Shown here: positions 11,008-21,655 of the stretch, one piece after another | How positions within the stretch are numbered: position 1 is the first letter of the stretch | Layout: the number at the start of each line of letters is the position of its first letter | Origin: Isoetes taiwanensis | Lineage: Eukaryota; Streptophyta; Lycopodiopsida; Isoetales; Isoetaceae | Reading direction: 5' to 3' | NCBI GenBank assembly: GCA_021234155.1 | Contig: JAJEKV010000064.1 | Location: forward strand, 8,186,001 to 8,250,000 | Length of the DNA: 64,000 bases | Notes under the pieces: generated by a model | The model's database searches: none | What the model was told of the DNA's origin: nothing | The model's input: only the letters and a program-made list of their open reading frames with translations | Translations under genes and position numbers: made by a program

Positions 11008-11513
11008 TCATGGGTGTATCTCGGGAAACTCACGAAGAATCCAATTGGCATCTTCCCATGTGGCATCTTCCTCAGGACAACCCGCCCATTGAACAAAAAA
11101 TCTACGTATTGTTCGCCTCCTTAAACGACGGGTTTCCCTCGCGAGAATAACGCTTTGGCCTGGGTACTGAAAGTTCTCTCGCGCTACCAAATCATCGTCC
11201 CCCAACATATGGGAAGGATCAAATACATACTTCCTTAAGTTACTCACGTGAAAGACATTATGTACTTTCAAGTGCGAGGGTAACTCCAACCTATAAGCCA
11301 CTTTGCCAATACGTTCCAAAATTTCATACGGACCCGCATACCTAGGAGCCCATTTACCTGCACTTTTAAATGCCAGTGAGCTCTGCTTGGGATTAATCCT
11401 CAAGAACACATAATCCCCTTTTTGAAATTCAAGTGGTCTACGCTTTTTATTGGCATCTTCGCTACGTCTATTTTGTGCCACAGCCAAATTTTGTCGAAGT
11501 CTCCTTAGCTGAG
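11008..11513 (-). CDS. G element integrase C-terminus with chromodomain
   Basis: An open run of about 159 residues (11008-11487), continuing to the solo LTR insertion at 11513. It opens with the Arg/Lys-rich end of integrase (KKRRPLEFQKGDYVFL). The GPY/F module follows, with KWAPRYAGPYEILERIG then HNVFHVSNLRKYV. It closes with a chromodomain, RRTIRRFFVQWAGCPEEDAT then WEDANWILREFPEI, with the expected aromatic residues. Chromodomains mark chromoviruses, where they can steer integration to heterochromatin. The rest of integrase lies beyond the solo LTR at 12108 and above, so the coding sequence was split by that insertion. Confidence 0.9.
11509..11513. repeat. Target-site duplication CTGAG (left)
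   Basis: CTGAG lies directly before the LTR start and is repeated at 12108-12112. Five bases is the usual target duplication for Ty3/gypsy integration. Confidence 0.85.
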
Positions 11514-12107
11514 TGTTAGTCCTGTGCCTCCTGGTACAGGACTATTCATGCATACAACAGACCAGGTCAAGCTCAAGGATCCTCAGTCAGCCACGGGTCA
11601 GCCATCAAAGGCTCAGCAGAAGACCAAGCGGCCAGACCACGCAGATCAAAGCCTGCGGGCCCGTCAACAAGAGGCGCCGCGCTTCAGACAAGTGACGGCC
11701 CGGCCACCGCCCGGCGTCGGCGTCGGCGTGATTCTAGGCACTTCAAGAGGCACCGCCAACATTCCTCAGAATCAGGGCCTCCTTCCGAGAGTCGCACAGA
11801 GATCACCGAGTGTCTATATTGGGCCAAAGGCCATTGTACTATATATATGAGTAGAGCTAGCACATGAGTTTTTAGATGAGTTTTGAGTCTTGTCTCCTTT
11901 CAGTTTTTCTCTCTATTGCGAGAGCTCATGTATGTTCATCATTGATATCAAGGAAGCTTATCATTTTCCTCTCATTTGTTCTGTTTTCTTCTTCTTCTTC
12001 TCTTCTTGCAAATCCCGCGTGACATAGTCCCCCGGACTCTCCTGTTAGATCCACGGGTCCTCACAGAGGGCTGTCTTCCAGGAGTTCCCGAACCCAGACC
12101 CCAAACA
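11514..12107 (+). mobile_element. Solo LTR of gypsy element E
   Basis: A 594-base LTR from TGTTAGTCC to CCCAAACA, flanked by perfect CTGAG duplications and with no internal sequence. It sits inside the integrase gene of G. It contains a TATA-like TACTATATATATGAGTAG near 11838, and a TTC-rich stretch near 11985-12005. Solo LTRs arise when the two LTRs of a full element recombine. This is the cleanest of the E LTR copies in the window and served as the reference for the others (16024-16609, 26470-27043, 32346-32924, 59171-59748). Confidence 0.92.
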
Positions 12108-12835
12108 CTGAGCTTCCATGTCCTCCGCTACTTCATTAGCTGCTTCAACATTGCATTGAGGATCTCTCCAATTAAGAGGACAACGACACTCCTTACCATA
12201 CATTGCCTCAAAAGGACTCATTTTAATGGAATCTTGATAAGTGTTATTGTATGCAAACTCAGCCAAATACAAATAGGAATCCCATACCTTTGGTTGACTA
12301 GGCACATACATTCTGAGCATATCCTCCAAGATTTGATTAACTCGCTCAACTTGGCCATCTGCTTGAGGACGATAAGATGTACTGGCATATAACTTAGTGC
12401 CAATATTTTGAAACAACCCTTGCCAAAATTGGCTCATAAATTTTGTATCCCGATCTGATGAAATAGTGGTAGGATCCCATGCAACCTGAAAATCTCCTTA
12501 ACAAATAACTTAGCAATATCCATTGCCGTAGCAGTAGTCTTCGTAGGCATAAAATGGGCCTGCTTAGTTAGTCGATCAACCACAACATAAATTGCATCAT
12601 AACCTGAACGTGTCCGAGGAAGCTCAACAATGAAGTCCATGGAAATACACTCCCACTTGGAAGATGGAATTACTAAAGGTTGTAATTCCGGGCTCCCTAA
12701 ACCTTGATGCTTTTACCTTCCTCGACAAGATAAACACCTAGCCACATTACTCCTTAACCATCTTCTTCCTCGTCGGGCCAAAAAGAAATTAAAGCATCTT
12801 CCTCAAAGTTTTGTGTACCCCTGGGTGGCCCGCCA
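12108..12835 (-). pseudogene. G element integrase, zinc finger and catalytic core
   Basis: Integrase inserts element DNA into the host genome. On the minus strand: [12 protein letters not shown] (near 12800, His part of the HHCC finger), a Cys-rich RCLSCR stretch near 12725, [20 protein letters not shown] (first Asp of DDE, near 12620), then STSYRPQADGQVERVNQIL with the catalytic Glu. AEFAYNNTYQDSIKMSPFEA follows. The block containing the second Asp is disturbed by a frame change near 12440-12480. The gene was split by the solo LTR and its C-terminal part is at 11008-11513. The same region occurs again at 32925-33660. Confidence 0.87.
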
Positions 12836-13530
12836 AAGGACTATCATGTGCTTCATATAGCAACCTCAATCTCAACTCATGATCATTAGGAATACATATA
12901 CGGCCATTATAATATAAAACTCCTTTGGACAATGCATACCTCGGAAAATCTTGAGGGTTCTCCAACACAGGTGCAAAATATGGATCATTCCTTAGCTTAT
13001 TAAGAATATCTGCATCCCATTGCCCTTGTAACACACTAATAGAGGTTAAAAATGACCTTCGAGACAAAGCATCAGCAATCACATTTTCTTTGCCAGGTTG
13101 ATATTCAATTTCAAAATCATACTCTTCTCTTAATTGCATCCACCTCCTTTGCCTATTATTCAAATATGGCTGTTTTGCAAAATACTTCAAATTTTGATGG
13201 TCAGTCTTCAAAAAGAAACGACGACCCAATAAATAATGTCTCCATACCCTTAAGGCATGGATAATGGCCAACATTTCCAAATCATGCACTGGGTAATTTT
13301 GTTCAGCAGGAGACAATTTACGAGATATATAAGCACAAACTCGCCATCCCGCAAAGAAGACTCCTCCCAGCTTTCCCATAAGCATCTGCGGACTACATGG
13401 AAGGGTATATTCATGTCTGGAATCCTTAAAACTGGTGCACTAATCAAAACATCCTTTAACTTTTGAAAACTTTCTTGACAACTATCAGTCCAATGCAAAT
13501 CATTCTTCTTACCCAACAAAGAAGTCAAAG
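12789..13530 (-). CDS. G element RNase H domain
   Basis: An open run of 198 residues (12789-13385), preceded in another frame by the end of RT. Recognisable blocks are [52 protein letters not shown] and [10 protein letters not shown], as in Ty3/gypsy RNase H. The open frame carries on through a linker into the integrase HHCC region. The enzyme removes RNA from the RNA/DNA hybrid during cDNA synthesis. A frame break near 13385 separates it from the GVL-type start block. Confidence 0.87.
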
Positions 13531-14350
13531 GAGCAGCAATCTTTGCAAATAATACCCCGCTAATCCCAAAAATGATCTTACCTCTTTCACCGTCTTTGGT
13601 GTGGGCCAATCTCTAACTGCCTCAATCTTGGAAGGATCTGGCTCTAATCCCTTTTCTGAAATTACATGCCCAAGGTATACCAATCTAGTTTGTGCAAAAG
13701 AACACTTAGATAGCTTACCATACAACTTTTCTCGTCGCAAAATAGCTAATGTCTGCTTTACATGTTCCACATGCTCCTCTAATGTCCTGGAATATACCAA
13801 AATATCATCAAAGAAAACCAATATAAACTTATCCAGGAAAGATCGGAATATCTCGTTCATTAGGCGCATAAAAGTGGCAGGAGCATTTGTCAACCCAAAG
13901 GGCATTACAACAAACTCGTAATGTCCGTAGCGTGTCCTAAAGGCAGTCTTGTACATATCTGTATCCTTGATCCGGATCTGATGATATCCAGATCGTAGAT
14001 CAATTTTTGTGAAGTACTTAGCTTGCCCCAACTGATCAAATAACTCATCAACCCTAGGCAATGCATATCTATTCTTCACTGTAATCTGGTTAAGCATGCG
14101 GTAATCAATACACAACCTTAAAGTCCCATCTTTTTTTTTTAACAAACAAAACTGGCGCACCAAATGGAGAAACACTCGACCGTATAAACCCTTGTTCCAA
14201 TAATTCCGCTAACTGTTTCTTCAATTCAGCCATCTCTAATGCATGAAATCTATATGGTGGCCTTGATGTGGGTTCAGCTCCAGGAACAAGTTCTATCTCA
14301 TGATCTACCATTCTATGTGGAGGCAATTCTGTTAATTCTTTAGGAAACAC
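13525..14350 (-). CDS. G element reverse transcriptase
   Basis: Two overlapping open runs (13525-14175 and 14105-14350) are joined across a poly-T tract near 14132-14141, where one base would restore the frame. Blocks in order: [20 protein letters not shown], then [59 protein letters not shown], the active site [12 protein letters not shown] and [20 protein letters not shown]. All RT blocks of a Ty3/gypsy chromovirus are present, with FFDD as the YXDD-type site. This is the best-preserved coding region of the window. Confidence 0.92.
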
Positions 14351-14441
14351 ATCGAGAACTCATCCAACACTTTTCTCGGATCTCGGGAGCAATAGGTTGT
14401 TCCTCAGAACTCTACGGTACCCAAAAATGCACATCCCATTC

Positions 14442-14850
14442 TTATGCAACCATTCTTAACTGTTTCTTAAAACTTTTCGGGACAAAGGTGTAACCACTAA
14501 TGACTAAGGCAATCCTTCCAAAGACATGCTTATCTCCATTAGGACTTTGGCATGTAACGTTTGCTTGCTCTCCGCAATCAATGCAAGCTTTATATGGCCT
14601 CAACCATGACATTCCTAGAATAGCATCATACTTCCCTAGGCTCAATACTTCAAAGCTAGTATGGGACTCAAGATCTCCTACTTGGAATTTAAGATTGTCT
14701 ACCTTAGCATAAGAAGTCTTAATTTTACCATCAGCCAACTCCACATATCTAGGGTCCCACTAATCATATTCAAATCTAGTTTCTTTGCCACTTTTGGGGA
14801 AATAAAACAATGTGTACTACCACAATCAATAAGAAAGAGAACAGAACTCC
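14442..14850 (-). pseudogene. G element aspartic protease
   Basis: It cleaves the gag-pol polyprotein. On the minus strand the active-site block reads LIDCGSTHCFISPKVAKKL (about 14785-14845), with Cys in the usual DSG/DTG position, a form common in plant gypsy elements. The flap and C-terminal part is FEVLSLGKYDAILGMSWLRP (14442-14744), where ILGM.WL is the conserved end. One frame change separates the halves. A near-identical copy lies at 35340-35690. Confidence 0.83.
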
Positions 14851-15422
14851 ATGAATAATACGGAACTCGATAACCACAACTTGATTATCTACACGGCCCC
14901 GTCCATCATGCATACATGCACATTCTTTCAACAGGGAGGGTCCATGATTCGAGCAGCCCTAACTTCAATCAAGCAGGTTAGCTTGTGCTATAATCCTGTT
15001 GTCTCCTCTAGCTTGTCCTCTCGCCACCCCTATTATTGTCCCAAAACCTCCACGACCACCACGGTTATTTCCGGCCTCCATTTCCTCCGCGCTTTGGCCC
15101 CGGCCCATAAGTATCACTAGAATTCAACCCGGACCACCGGGTTTGTTTGCGCTCCACGTTGAGAAGATGCAGACGCAGGCAAGTACTATCCATCCACCTT
15201 CGGACAATCTCGCCCATAATGACCAACTTCTCGCACCTAAAGCATCGATTCTCATTAAGACACTTTTCCCTAGTTTCATCATTCAAAGGTGCATACATAG
15301 GCCGAGATCCTCGATTTTTGATCAAGCTCTCCCAAGATACTAACAAATGCAAGTACCATGCCACCCCTACTAGAGAATCTACCTCTGCCATGCAGATCCA
15401 CCACCGCCATGTGGAAGGAACA
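14851..15422 (-). pseudogene. G element gag, C-terminal part with zinc knuckle, truncated
   Basis: Gag coats the genomic RNA. A CCHC knuckle is recognisable at about 15210-15245: the N-terminal half reads ENRCFRCEKL and the G-H..C half is in the next frame, so a base is lost. Gly/Arg-rich sequence (GPGPKRGGNGGRK) follows. At about 15422, after the shared ATGTGGAAGGAAC, the sequence leaves G and continues as E gag sequence. The rest of gag and the primer site are missing here but present at 36264-37027. Confidence 0.75.
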
Positions 15423-16023
15423 AAGATAGTGAGGATATTGAGGTTGAGTTGGATGTGGCATGGTGCCCTCAAGGACCCCGATGAAGGGGTGATCATGCGT
15501 TGAGAAACCAAGTAGCCGGAGCATTGGTTTTGAGATCCGTAAGGTTGTAAACGTGAAGGGCAAAGGGGAAACGTAGGGGAAAGGATATTCCCCGGTAGGC
15601 TTAAAAGGAGAGACGGTGGATATCCGTGCCCACCCGGGAGATGATGGTTGTGAAGGAAGAGGCGCATGGCCCTCAAGAATGATGGATGTAGGCATGTTCG
15701 GGGTATGAAAGTACTGGTTGAGAAGGTTGAGCCCCGATAAGGCTCCCCGATAGTGATGAGGGGATGCGGTTGTGAGCAATGTTTGCACGCTTGGGGTGGG
15801 GAACCGGGACGAGACAGACACGAGGGGTTGGTGGCGCCGACCGAGCCCTAGATCAAGATGGCCTCCCTCTATGTCATAAGCGCAGATCCATACATGTCGC
15901 GAACAGCTTTCGACGCCGATGGCGCCCAAGCGAGAGGCCGCCGAGAAAGGAGTTCTTCCGGGCGTGAAATTACGGACAACATGGCTTATGTAAGAAAGTA
16001 GGATGGAATCATCCCGCAGCGCC
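15423..16023 (-). mobile_element. Element E fragment: leader and gag start
   Basis: It matches 25868-26469 (leader and gag start of the full E) in the same orientation. On the minus strand it follows directly on the LTR at 16024-16609, so for this fragment that LTR acts as a 5' LTR. It ends at the junction with G gag. The joint has GAACAA(A)GATAG in common with intact E (ACAGAACAAGATAGTGAGG near 25863), which suggests joining at microhomology. A Pro/Gln/His-rich protein start (MPHPTQPQYPHY-like in one frame) is present but broken. Confidence 0.8.
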
Positions 16024-16609
16024 TGTTTGGGGTCCGGGTTTCGGGAAACTCCCGGAAGACAGACCCTGCGGAGGACCCGTGGATCTAACAGAGAGTCAGG
16101 GGGACTATGTCACGCCGGGATTTGCAAGAAGAGAAGAAGAAGAAGAAAATGAACAAATGAGAGGAAAACGATAAGCTTCCTTGATATCAATGATGAACAT
16201 ACATGAGCTCTCTAATAGAGAGAAAACCGAAAGGAGACAAGACTCAAAACTCATCTAAAAACTCATGTGCTAGCTCTACTCATATATATAGTACAATGGC
16301 CTTTGGCCCAATATAGACACTCTCGACCGATCTCGGCCGACTCTCGGAAGGAGGCCTGATTTGCAGGAATGTTGGCGGTGCCTCTTGAAGTGCCTAGAAT
16401 CACGCTGACGCCGACGCGGGCGGACGGGCTGTCACTTGTCCGAAAGGGCGCTCTTGTTGACGCCACGTGCTTTGACTGCGGGTCTGGCCGCTTGGTCTTC
16501 TCGGGCCGAGCCTTTGATGGTGACCCGTGGCCGACCGAGGATCCTTGAGCTTGACCTGGTCTGTTGTATGTGATGAATAGTCCCGCACCGGGAGGCACTG
16601 GGACTAACA
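16024..16609 (-). repeat. E LTR shared by two tandem E units
   Basis: The reverse complement of the solo LTR, about 586 bases. On its right (minus-strand upstream) side is the polypurine tract and 3' region of the full E copy, so it is that copy's 3' LTR. On its left is leader and gag, so it is also a 5' LTR for the fragment at 15423-16023. One LTR between two internal regions is what unequal LTR recombination leaves behind. Confidence 0.85.
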
Positions 16610-16625
16610 CTCCCCCACCAAACGA
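16610..16625 (-). other. Polypurine tract of element E
   Basis: On the minus strand, GTTTGGTGGGGGAG directly precedes TGTTAGTCC. The same tract (TTTGGTGGGGAG) precedes the plus-strand LTR at 32346. It marks the 3' LTR boundary. Confidence 0.8.
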
Positions 16626-19568
16626 CACTCGAGTGAAGAAAAGGAGGAAGGGTTTCGAGGGCGGGAAGCCATGTTCGAAAGTGATCCTCACGGGGAGTGA
16701 GGACGGGCACCATTATGGTAATCGGGCTAATGAGATCCCCGGCGTGTTTGAAGAGCGGGAGGAGTGTTTTGGCCAAAGGCGGGATCTCGCATCAATAAGA
16801 AAGTGAGAGCGTACCATATCTTCAAGGGCAGCATGGGCGTCTCAAGAAATGTACCGACATTCCATGAGGAGACAGTCGGAGGCCAAAGGCACCGACATCG
16901 CTATTCGGGATTGCAAGTGAAAAATGGGACGCCGCCGATTTAAGGAGCTTAGCAAAATGCATTTGAGAGCAGCACAAAACCCGCTTGAAGACCGAAGGAT
17001 CGTGAGGTGGTGGCATTCTCGCAAGAAGGTGTCAAGACCATGAAGCGCATCCGGCCGGCCGTTGCCAACCACGCCATTAGCAATGTAGATCCAACCGTGG
17101 TGGTATCCGAGTGGCACCTTCTTCCCAATGTGAGCGGGCGAACAAAGCGTGGATCCCACCGAGATCCATCGAGATCCGAGGTGGTGTCCATCAAGCATGA
17201 CCATCCATGACCTTGGTCCAAAAGGGGGCGCCAATCGAAGTCAGAACACGGGGGCGTGGAGGCACGCCCAGGAAGCATAGGGAGAAGGAACCATGCCCGT
17301 GGGTGGGTTTGCCTGAGCGGTCTCCCCTGAATTGACCGACAAGATCCGGATCAAGAGCTTGACACCGGCCGATCCCAAAGAGAAGCAGAGAGTTGAGAGT
17401 TGACAGAGGGCTATCCCATCCCGTGGGGACCGCCTTGCTATCCAACGAGCTCGTAATTGATTGTAACCGGCGAGGTGCTCGTGATATAAATTTGTGCATA
17501 GGGAAGATCCTGGGATGTCCTAGATACTTCCTTATTCGTTAGAAGGCGCTCCGCTTGCCGAGAGATAAATGATTGGCAAGCTCGTGCATGTACTCCCTCG
17601 ATGAAGAGTTTGGGTCCGAGCAGATCCGCAAGATATGGATTGTTATCCCGGCACCCATACGCGGTGGGGTCACCCCGAAAGAGTCGGGCGTGGCCCATTT
17701 CGAAGTGTTCCGTGTATCACCCGGATAGAAATCATGAAATATGTAAGCCATGGGCTGAACAACTCGAAAAGTGATAAAGTCCGGATCGGCACGTTGTATG
17801 AGATCAAAGACGACAAGGGCACAAAGACAACCCTTTGTCTTCAATGGAGAGTTCGCCAACCAAGAAAATCGCGACCGCCGTGGGAATATCCACAGTCCAT
17901 CCGCCGCATGCCACTTCGAAAAGGAAGAGGTGGCGGCGAGCAACCACATAATCGTGATAGCAGGAAGGAACGGGAAGTCAACCGTGCATTCTGTTAAGAA
18001 TGGCGGTATGGGCGCCAAGTTTTGCTTGAGCCTCATACCGCCAGATCAATAGCTTGCCGCACTGTTGTTCAAGATCACGGATCCCGTTGTCCCTTTCTAG
18101 CAGCAGGCGCGGATCGGGTCACGGACCCGTTCGGTGAAGTGTTGACCGGGAGGAGGATTTTGAGTATTGAGACGAAGCACCCGCAATCTCCTCCGCTGGC
18201 CATCCAAGATCTTCTCTTTCGCACCTCCGTAGCCGATCTTGAAGAGAGGTGAGCCGAGAGGTTGTAGAAAGCCGAGCCGCCAAGGAGGCAACTTGAGCGC
18301 CCCGCTCGTAAGGTTTTGAACTTGAGTGCTGAAATTTTCACAAAGTTCAAGTACAAGGCGTTGAGCTTAGCAATATCAAGGCCCTTGGTACTTTGAGAGC
18401 GCTTTGGACTTGTTTTGCTCCAATAAATTCTGAATTTCTGATTGGAGCCGAGCCTGATCTGCAAGTTGGCTGACTTGATCTTGTGCACTTTTGAGATCTG
18501 TATGAGCCTGTAAGAGAGCTTGTTTGTCTTGAAGTTTGGCCTCCAAAGTTGCAACTTGAGCAAAGGGGTGCTTGAAGGTCCCGTGTACCGCATCGAGGCC
18601 TCTAGTGCGGTTGAACCCGCCATAAGAGCGCCTTTGGGAGTCTTGTAACTTGAGAGCAAAGCAGCTTGAGCATCCTGCCGACATCGATATAACAACCGAC
18701 TTGAGGGTGTTGTGGTGGTGGAACCGGCAAGTTGCCCTGGTTTGTGATGTTTGGGAAAGATGGTGTGAACTGGATGGTGTAGCGGAGGAGGAGACAGTGA
18801 CATGGGTGTGCTGACTTTGGACATGAGCAGGGGAAGAAGGGCGTGAAGTGCCAGCTCAGTTAGTTATTGGAAGGGAGGCCGAAAGTGGAATTATGAGAAT
18901 TTTGTGGTGTGGGAGGGAAGTAATGACGGATGAGGGCTTGAAAGTGGCCTCCCACAGAAACTTCAGAAATGGAAGTGGCACCCCGAAGGCGGTCCATTTC
19001 TTGGAGAAGACGATAGAACATCATTTGGGGCCAATCTATGTGGTGGTTGGAGTGTGTAGCAGTGAGGACCAGGTTATAGAAAGGCTTATTGATATGGGTG
19101 TTCTTGATAGAATACCAAGGAACTTGCGCCACGTAAATTTAACAAAGGTTTCGTGGAGGCTTGTCGATATTGGTCGACGATGGACATTGGCATGATAAGG
19201 AGGTGCACCAAATTCGCGGACATCGAGATCCCGTATGGCGCACTTCATGATAAACAAGGGATGTGCAAGGGAATATGAAATACCTCTTTAAATCAAATGT
19301 TGAGTCACCGAAATGGTGGTGCCATCGACCACGCTGGTGTAGCCTTTATGGGCCGTTAACGATATTGGCGATGAACTGCGCCAATCGGTCGATTTGGAGC
19401 CTAAGTTCCATTTGAGAGAATTCAGTAAAGCTTGTGTCGCTCAAGAACTTCTTTATTTGGGCCAACAAGGGCTTCACGGAAAGTGGGCGTCAAGAAGGAT
19501 ACAGATGCAAAAAGAGCCGGATCCTTGGGAGCAGTAGCTTGAAGTGTAGAAAATCTTGGGGCAGCCAT
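16626..19568 (-). pseudogene. E accessory ORF (unrecognised 3' protein), copy 1
   Basis: I do not recognise this protein. It lies between integrase and the 3' LTR, the place of the env-like ORF in Athila elements. A start at 19566-19568 gives MAAPRFSTLQATAPKDPALF, conserved in all four copies, with ACC before the ATG. Next is a region with VVDGTTIS and SIKNTHINKPFYN, then WPQMMFYRLLQEMD. A Pro/His/Ser-rich linker (PPPLHHPVHTIFPKHHK) leads to a coiled coil (VATLEAKLQDKQALLQAHTD, LKSAQDQVSQLAD). The long C-terminal part has PMAYIFHDFYPGDTRN and a later segment with HIGKKVPLGYHHGWIYIANG. No convincing signal peptide or transmembrane helix is visible. Frames break repeatedly, partly perhaps through sequence error. 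Confidence 0.6.
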
Positions 19569-20460
19569 GGTAACGATTTGCAGAAACGAAGAGTGATTCA
19601 AAGGCGGAGGACGAAAGTCGAGCACGAGGTCAAAGGGCAGAAGAACGAAAAGGTTTTTTAGGGCGCACAACCGAGGCTTAAGAGGTATGAAGAGGGCTTA
19701 AACCGAGCCGCTTGATGGTGCCTGTGTGTCAAAAGATGCCAAGAAGTGTATTGAGAGGCAAAAATTTGGCTAAGTCCCAAAAAACGTAAGGGAGAAGCAA
19801 TGAACGTGAGGATGAGACGTGAAAGAAGGATCGATGTGAGTGGGCAAAGGACACACATTAATGTTCGACGGGCGCGGAAAAGAAGGAATTGCATTCAATG
19901 CGGCAACTCAAGTGGGATATCATTAAAAGGAATGTGTCAAGGTACCATGGCTAGATATGCGGGAGAAAAGATTCTCATTTTAGAAACAACTTTGCATTGC
20001 AAACACGTTGGCGATTTGTGTGATTGGTCCACGCCGACAAGGAGTTCCTCGATTGGCTATATAAGACTTAACCCGAGTAACGGAAGGTATCCGATGGCGC
20101 CAAAGATGGCTGGCCGCCGGGTTTGAACGAGGACCGCACTATGCCCACGAACCGCCGGGCGGATTACCCGCAAGATGAATTGTCCGACTGGCGCGCCGCC
20201 ACAACCGTGGCATTCAATGGATTTGTTGGTGTGCGGGATGGCTGAACATCCCGACCAAGACCAATGGGATGGAGGTGGTTCTCGTGACCTTCATTGGGAT
20301 CCCGAAAGCGTAACCTCTACTATCTCCTCCAAGATCACCTCGCCTCCAACCCGAGTAGAGGGTTTTTCCTCTTAGGACTTAGTAGATAGGGCTCGAGCCC
20401 GTTTTTGTATATAGGCAAGTGCCCATAGCGAAATAGCTGGGTCGCGCCTACATTTTGTAA
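19569..20460 (-). promoter_or_regulatory. Conserved spacer between E integrase and accessory ORF, copy 1
   Basis: About 890 bases without a long frame, yet present in all four E copies. In element direction it holds TATA-like CCTATATACAAAAACGGG (about 20402-20419) beside the palindrome GGGCTCGAGCCC, and a second TATA-like TCTTATATAGCC (about 20058-20069), some 490 bases before the accessory ATG. This could be an internal promoter for the accessory gene. That is inference from position and motif only. Confidence 0.4.
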
Positions 20461-20479
20461 AAAAATTCCACTATAATAG

Positions 20480-21655
20480 AATATGCCGCCTTTCTAGTCA
20501 CTTTCTCGTGGTGTTTGCTTCTTGAATCAGATTCTGCTTTGTTGATTTTCGCCTCGGTGATGAAATGCTTTGAGACGAAAAACCATTAACCAATGTAGGT
20601 AATGGAGTGCCATCTAACTCGCCAGGTTGGAAAACGCTTGGTCTAACCACTTGAACAATTTGATAAGGGCCAAGCCAACGAAACTTGAGTTTACCCGAAA
20701 ATTTTTGTACCGAATCATAAAGAAGAACCAAATCGCCTTCTTTTGAATGTTTTTGTCTTCGTGACGCTTGTCATGTAACGATTTTTGCAACAAGTTGTCC
20801 ATGAAGAACACGTAATATAAGCATCCTTCAAGTTCATCCAACTGCTCTAATTGATAGACCCTTTCTTTGAGTGCAAAGCAGTGGATTATGAGCGAGCTTG
20901 AAAACGGAGTGTTGGAAGGATGTATTCAAACGCATGAGAGCTTCCCGACCATAAACCAATTTAAAAGGAGTGTGACCGTAGCAATCTTGAAACAAGTATT
21001 GTAGGCCCAAAGAATAAAAGAGGGAAGTTTTGTTCCGCTAACTGTAAGGGAAGCGCCACAAATTTTCTTGAGAATGGTGACCGTAGTTTTGTTGGTGCTT
21101 TCTCACAAACCATTACCTTGAGGATAGTAAGGTGTGCTCTTATGATGATGTATCGAGATAACCAACCCTTGATAGTATGGTTGATGAAATGGACACCACG
21201 GCCACCCACCAGCTCCGCGGGGCAGCCAATCGCGGATAATTTGTTGATAGAGGACCCTAGCCGTGTTTGCCGCAGTTGTTGTCCGGAAGTGCACAAGCTT
21301 CCGCCATTTGGTGGCGAAGTCGCGAGAACCGTAATGTAACGGCACCCAAAGGCGCAGAGGATCTATAGGTCCCACAAAGTCCATTCCCCATTTGTCAAGG
21401 GAAGTGGCGTGGCGACCGGCGCCAAGGGGAAGAGCGCCACGCCGCGGGCGCCCCACCCGGCAAGCAAAGCCACATGTCTGGGCGTGGGCGTGAGCATCTT
21501 TTGAAGAGCGTGGGCCAATAATACCCAGCCTAGAAGGATTTTTGCGTCGTGGTATCACCATGAAAATGGCCACCACCTAGCCCCTTGATGAGCTTCTCGA
21601 ACAATATCCGAACTTCATGAGGTAGAACACGCCGGGTCAAGGATGGTGTCCTACC
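20480..21655 (-). pseudogene. E element integrase, copy 1
   Basis: On the minus strand: KTCGFACR (CC half of the HHCC finger, near 21480), KWGMDFVGPID (first Asp, near 21380), a KWRKLVHF segment and FHQPYYQG in broken frames around the second Asp. Then comes HHHKSTPYYPQGNGL before the catalytic Glu region (near 21105-21150). The C-terminal module reads KLKFRWLGPYQIVQVV (20640-20690) followed by GELDGTPLPTLVNGF. No chromodomain follows, unlike G. At least three frame breaks are present. Confidence 0.82.

Noticed and set aside
15423-16023. A second full E element to the left of 16024
   Set aside because: Only the leader and gag start are present before the sequence changes to G at about 15422.
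16626-19568. Accessory ORF as a true envelope gene
   Set aside because: No signal peptide, transmembrane helix or furin-type site could be seen. Position alone does not support the name.
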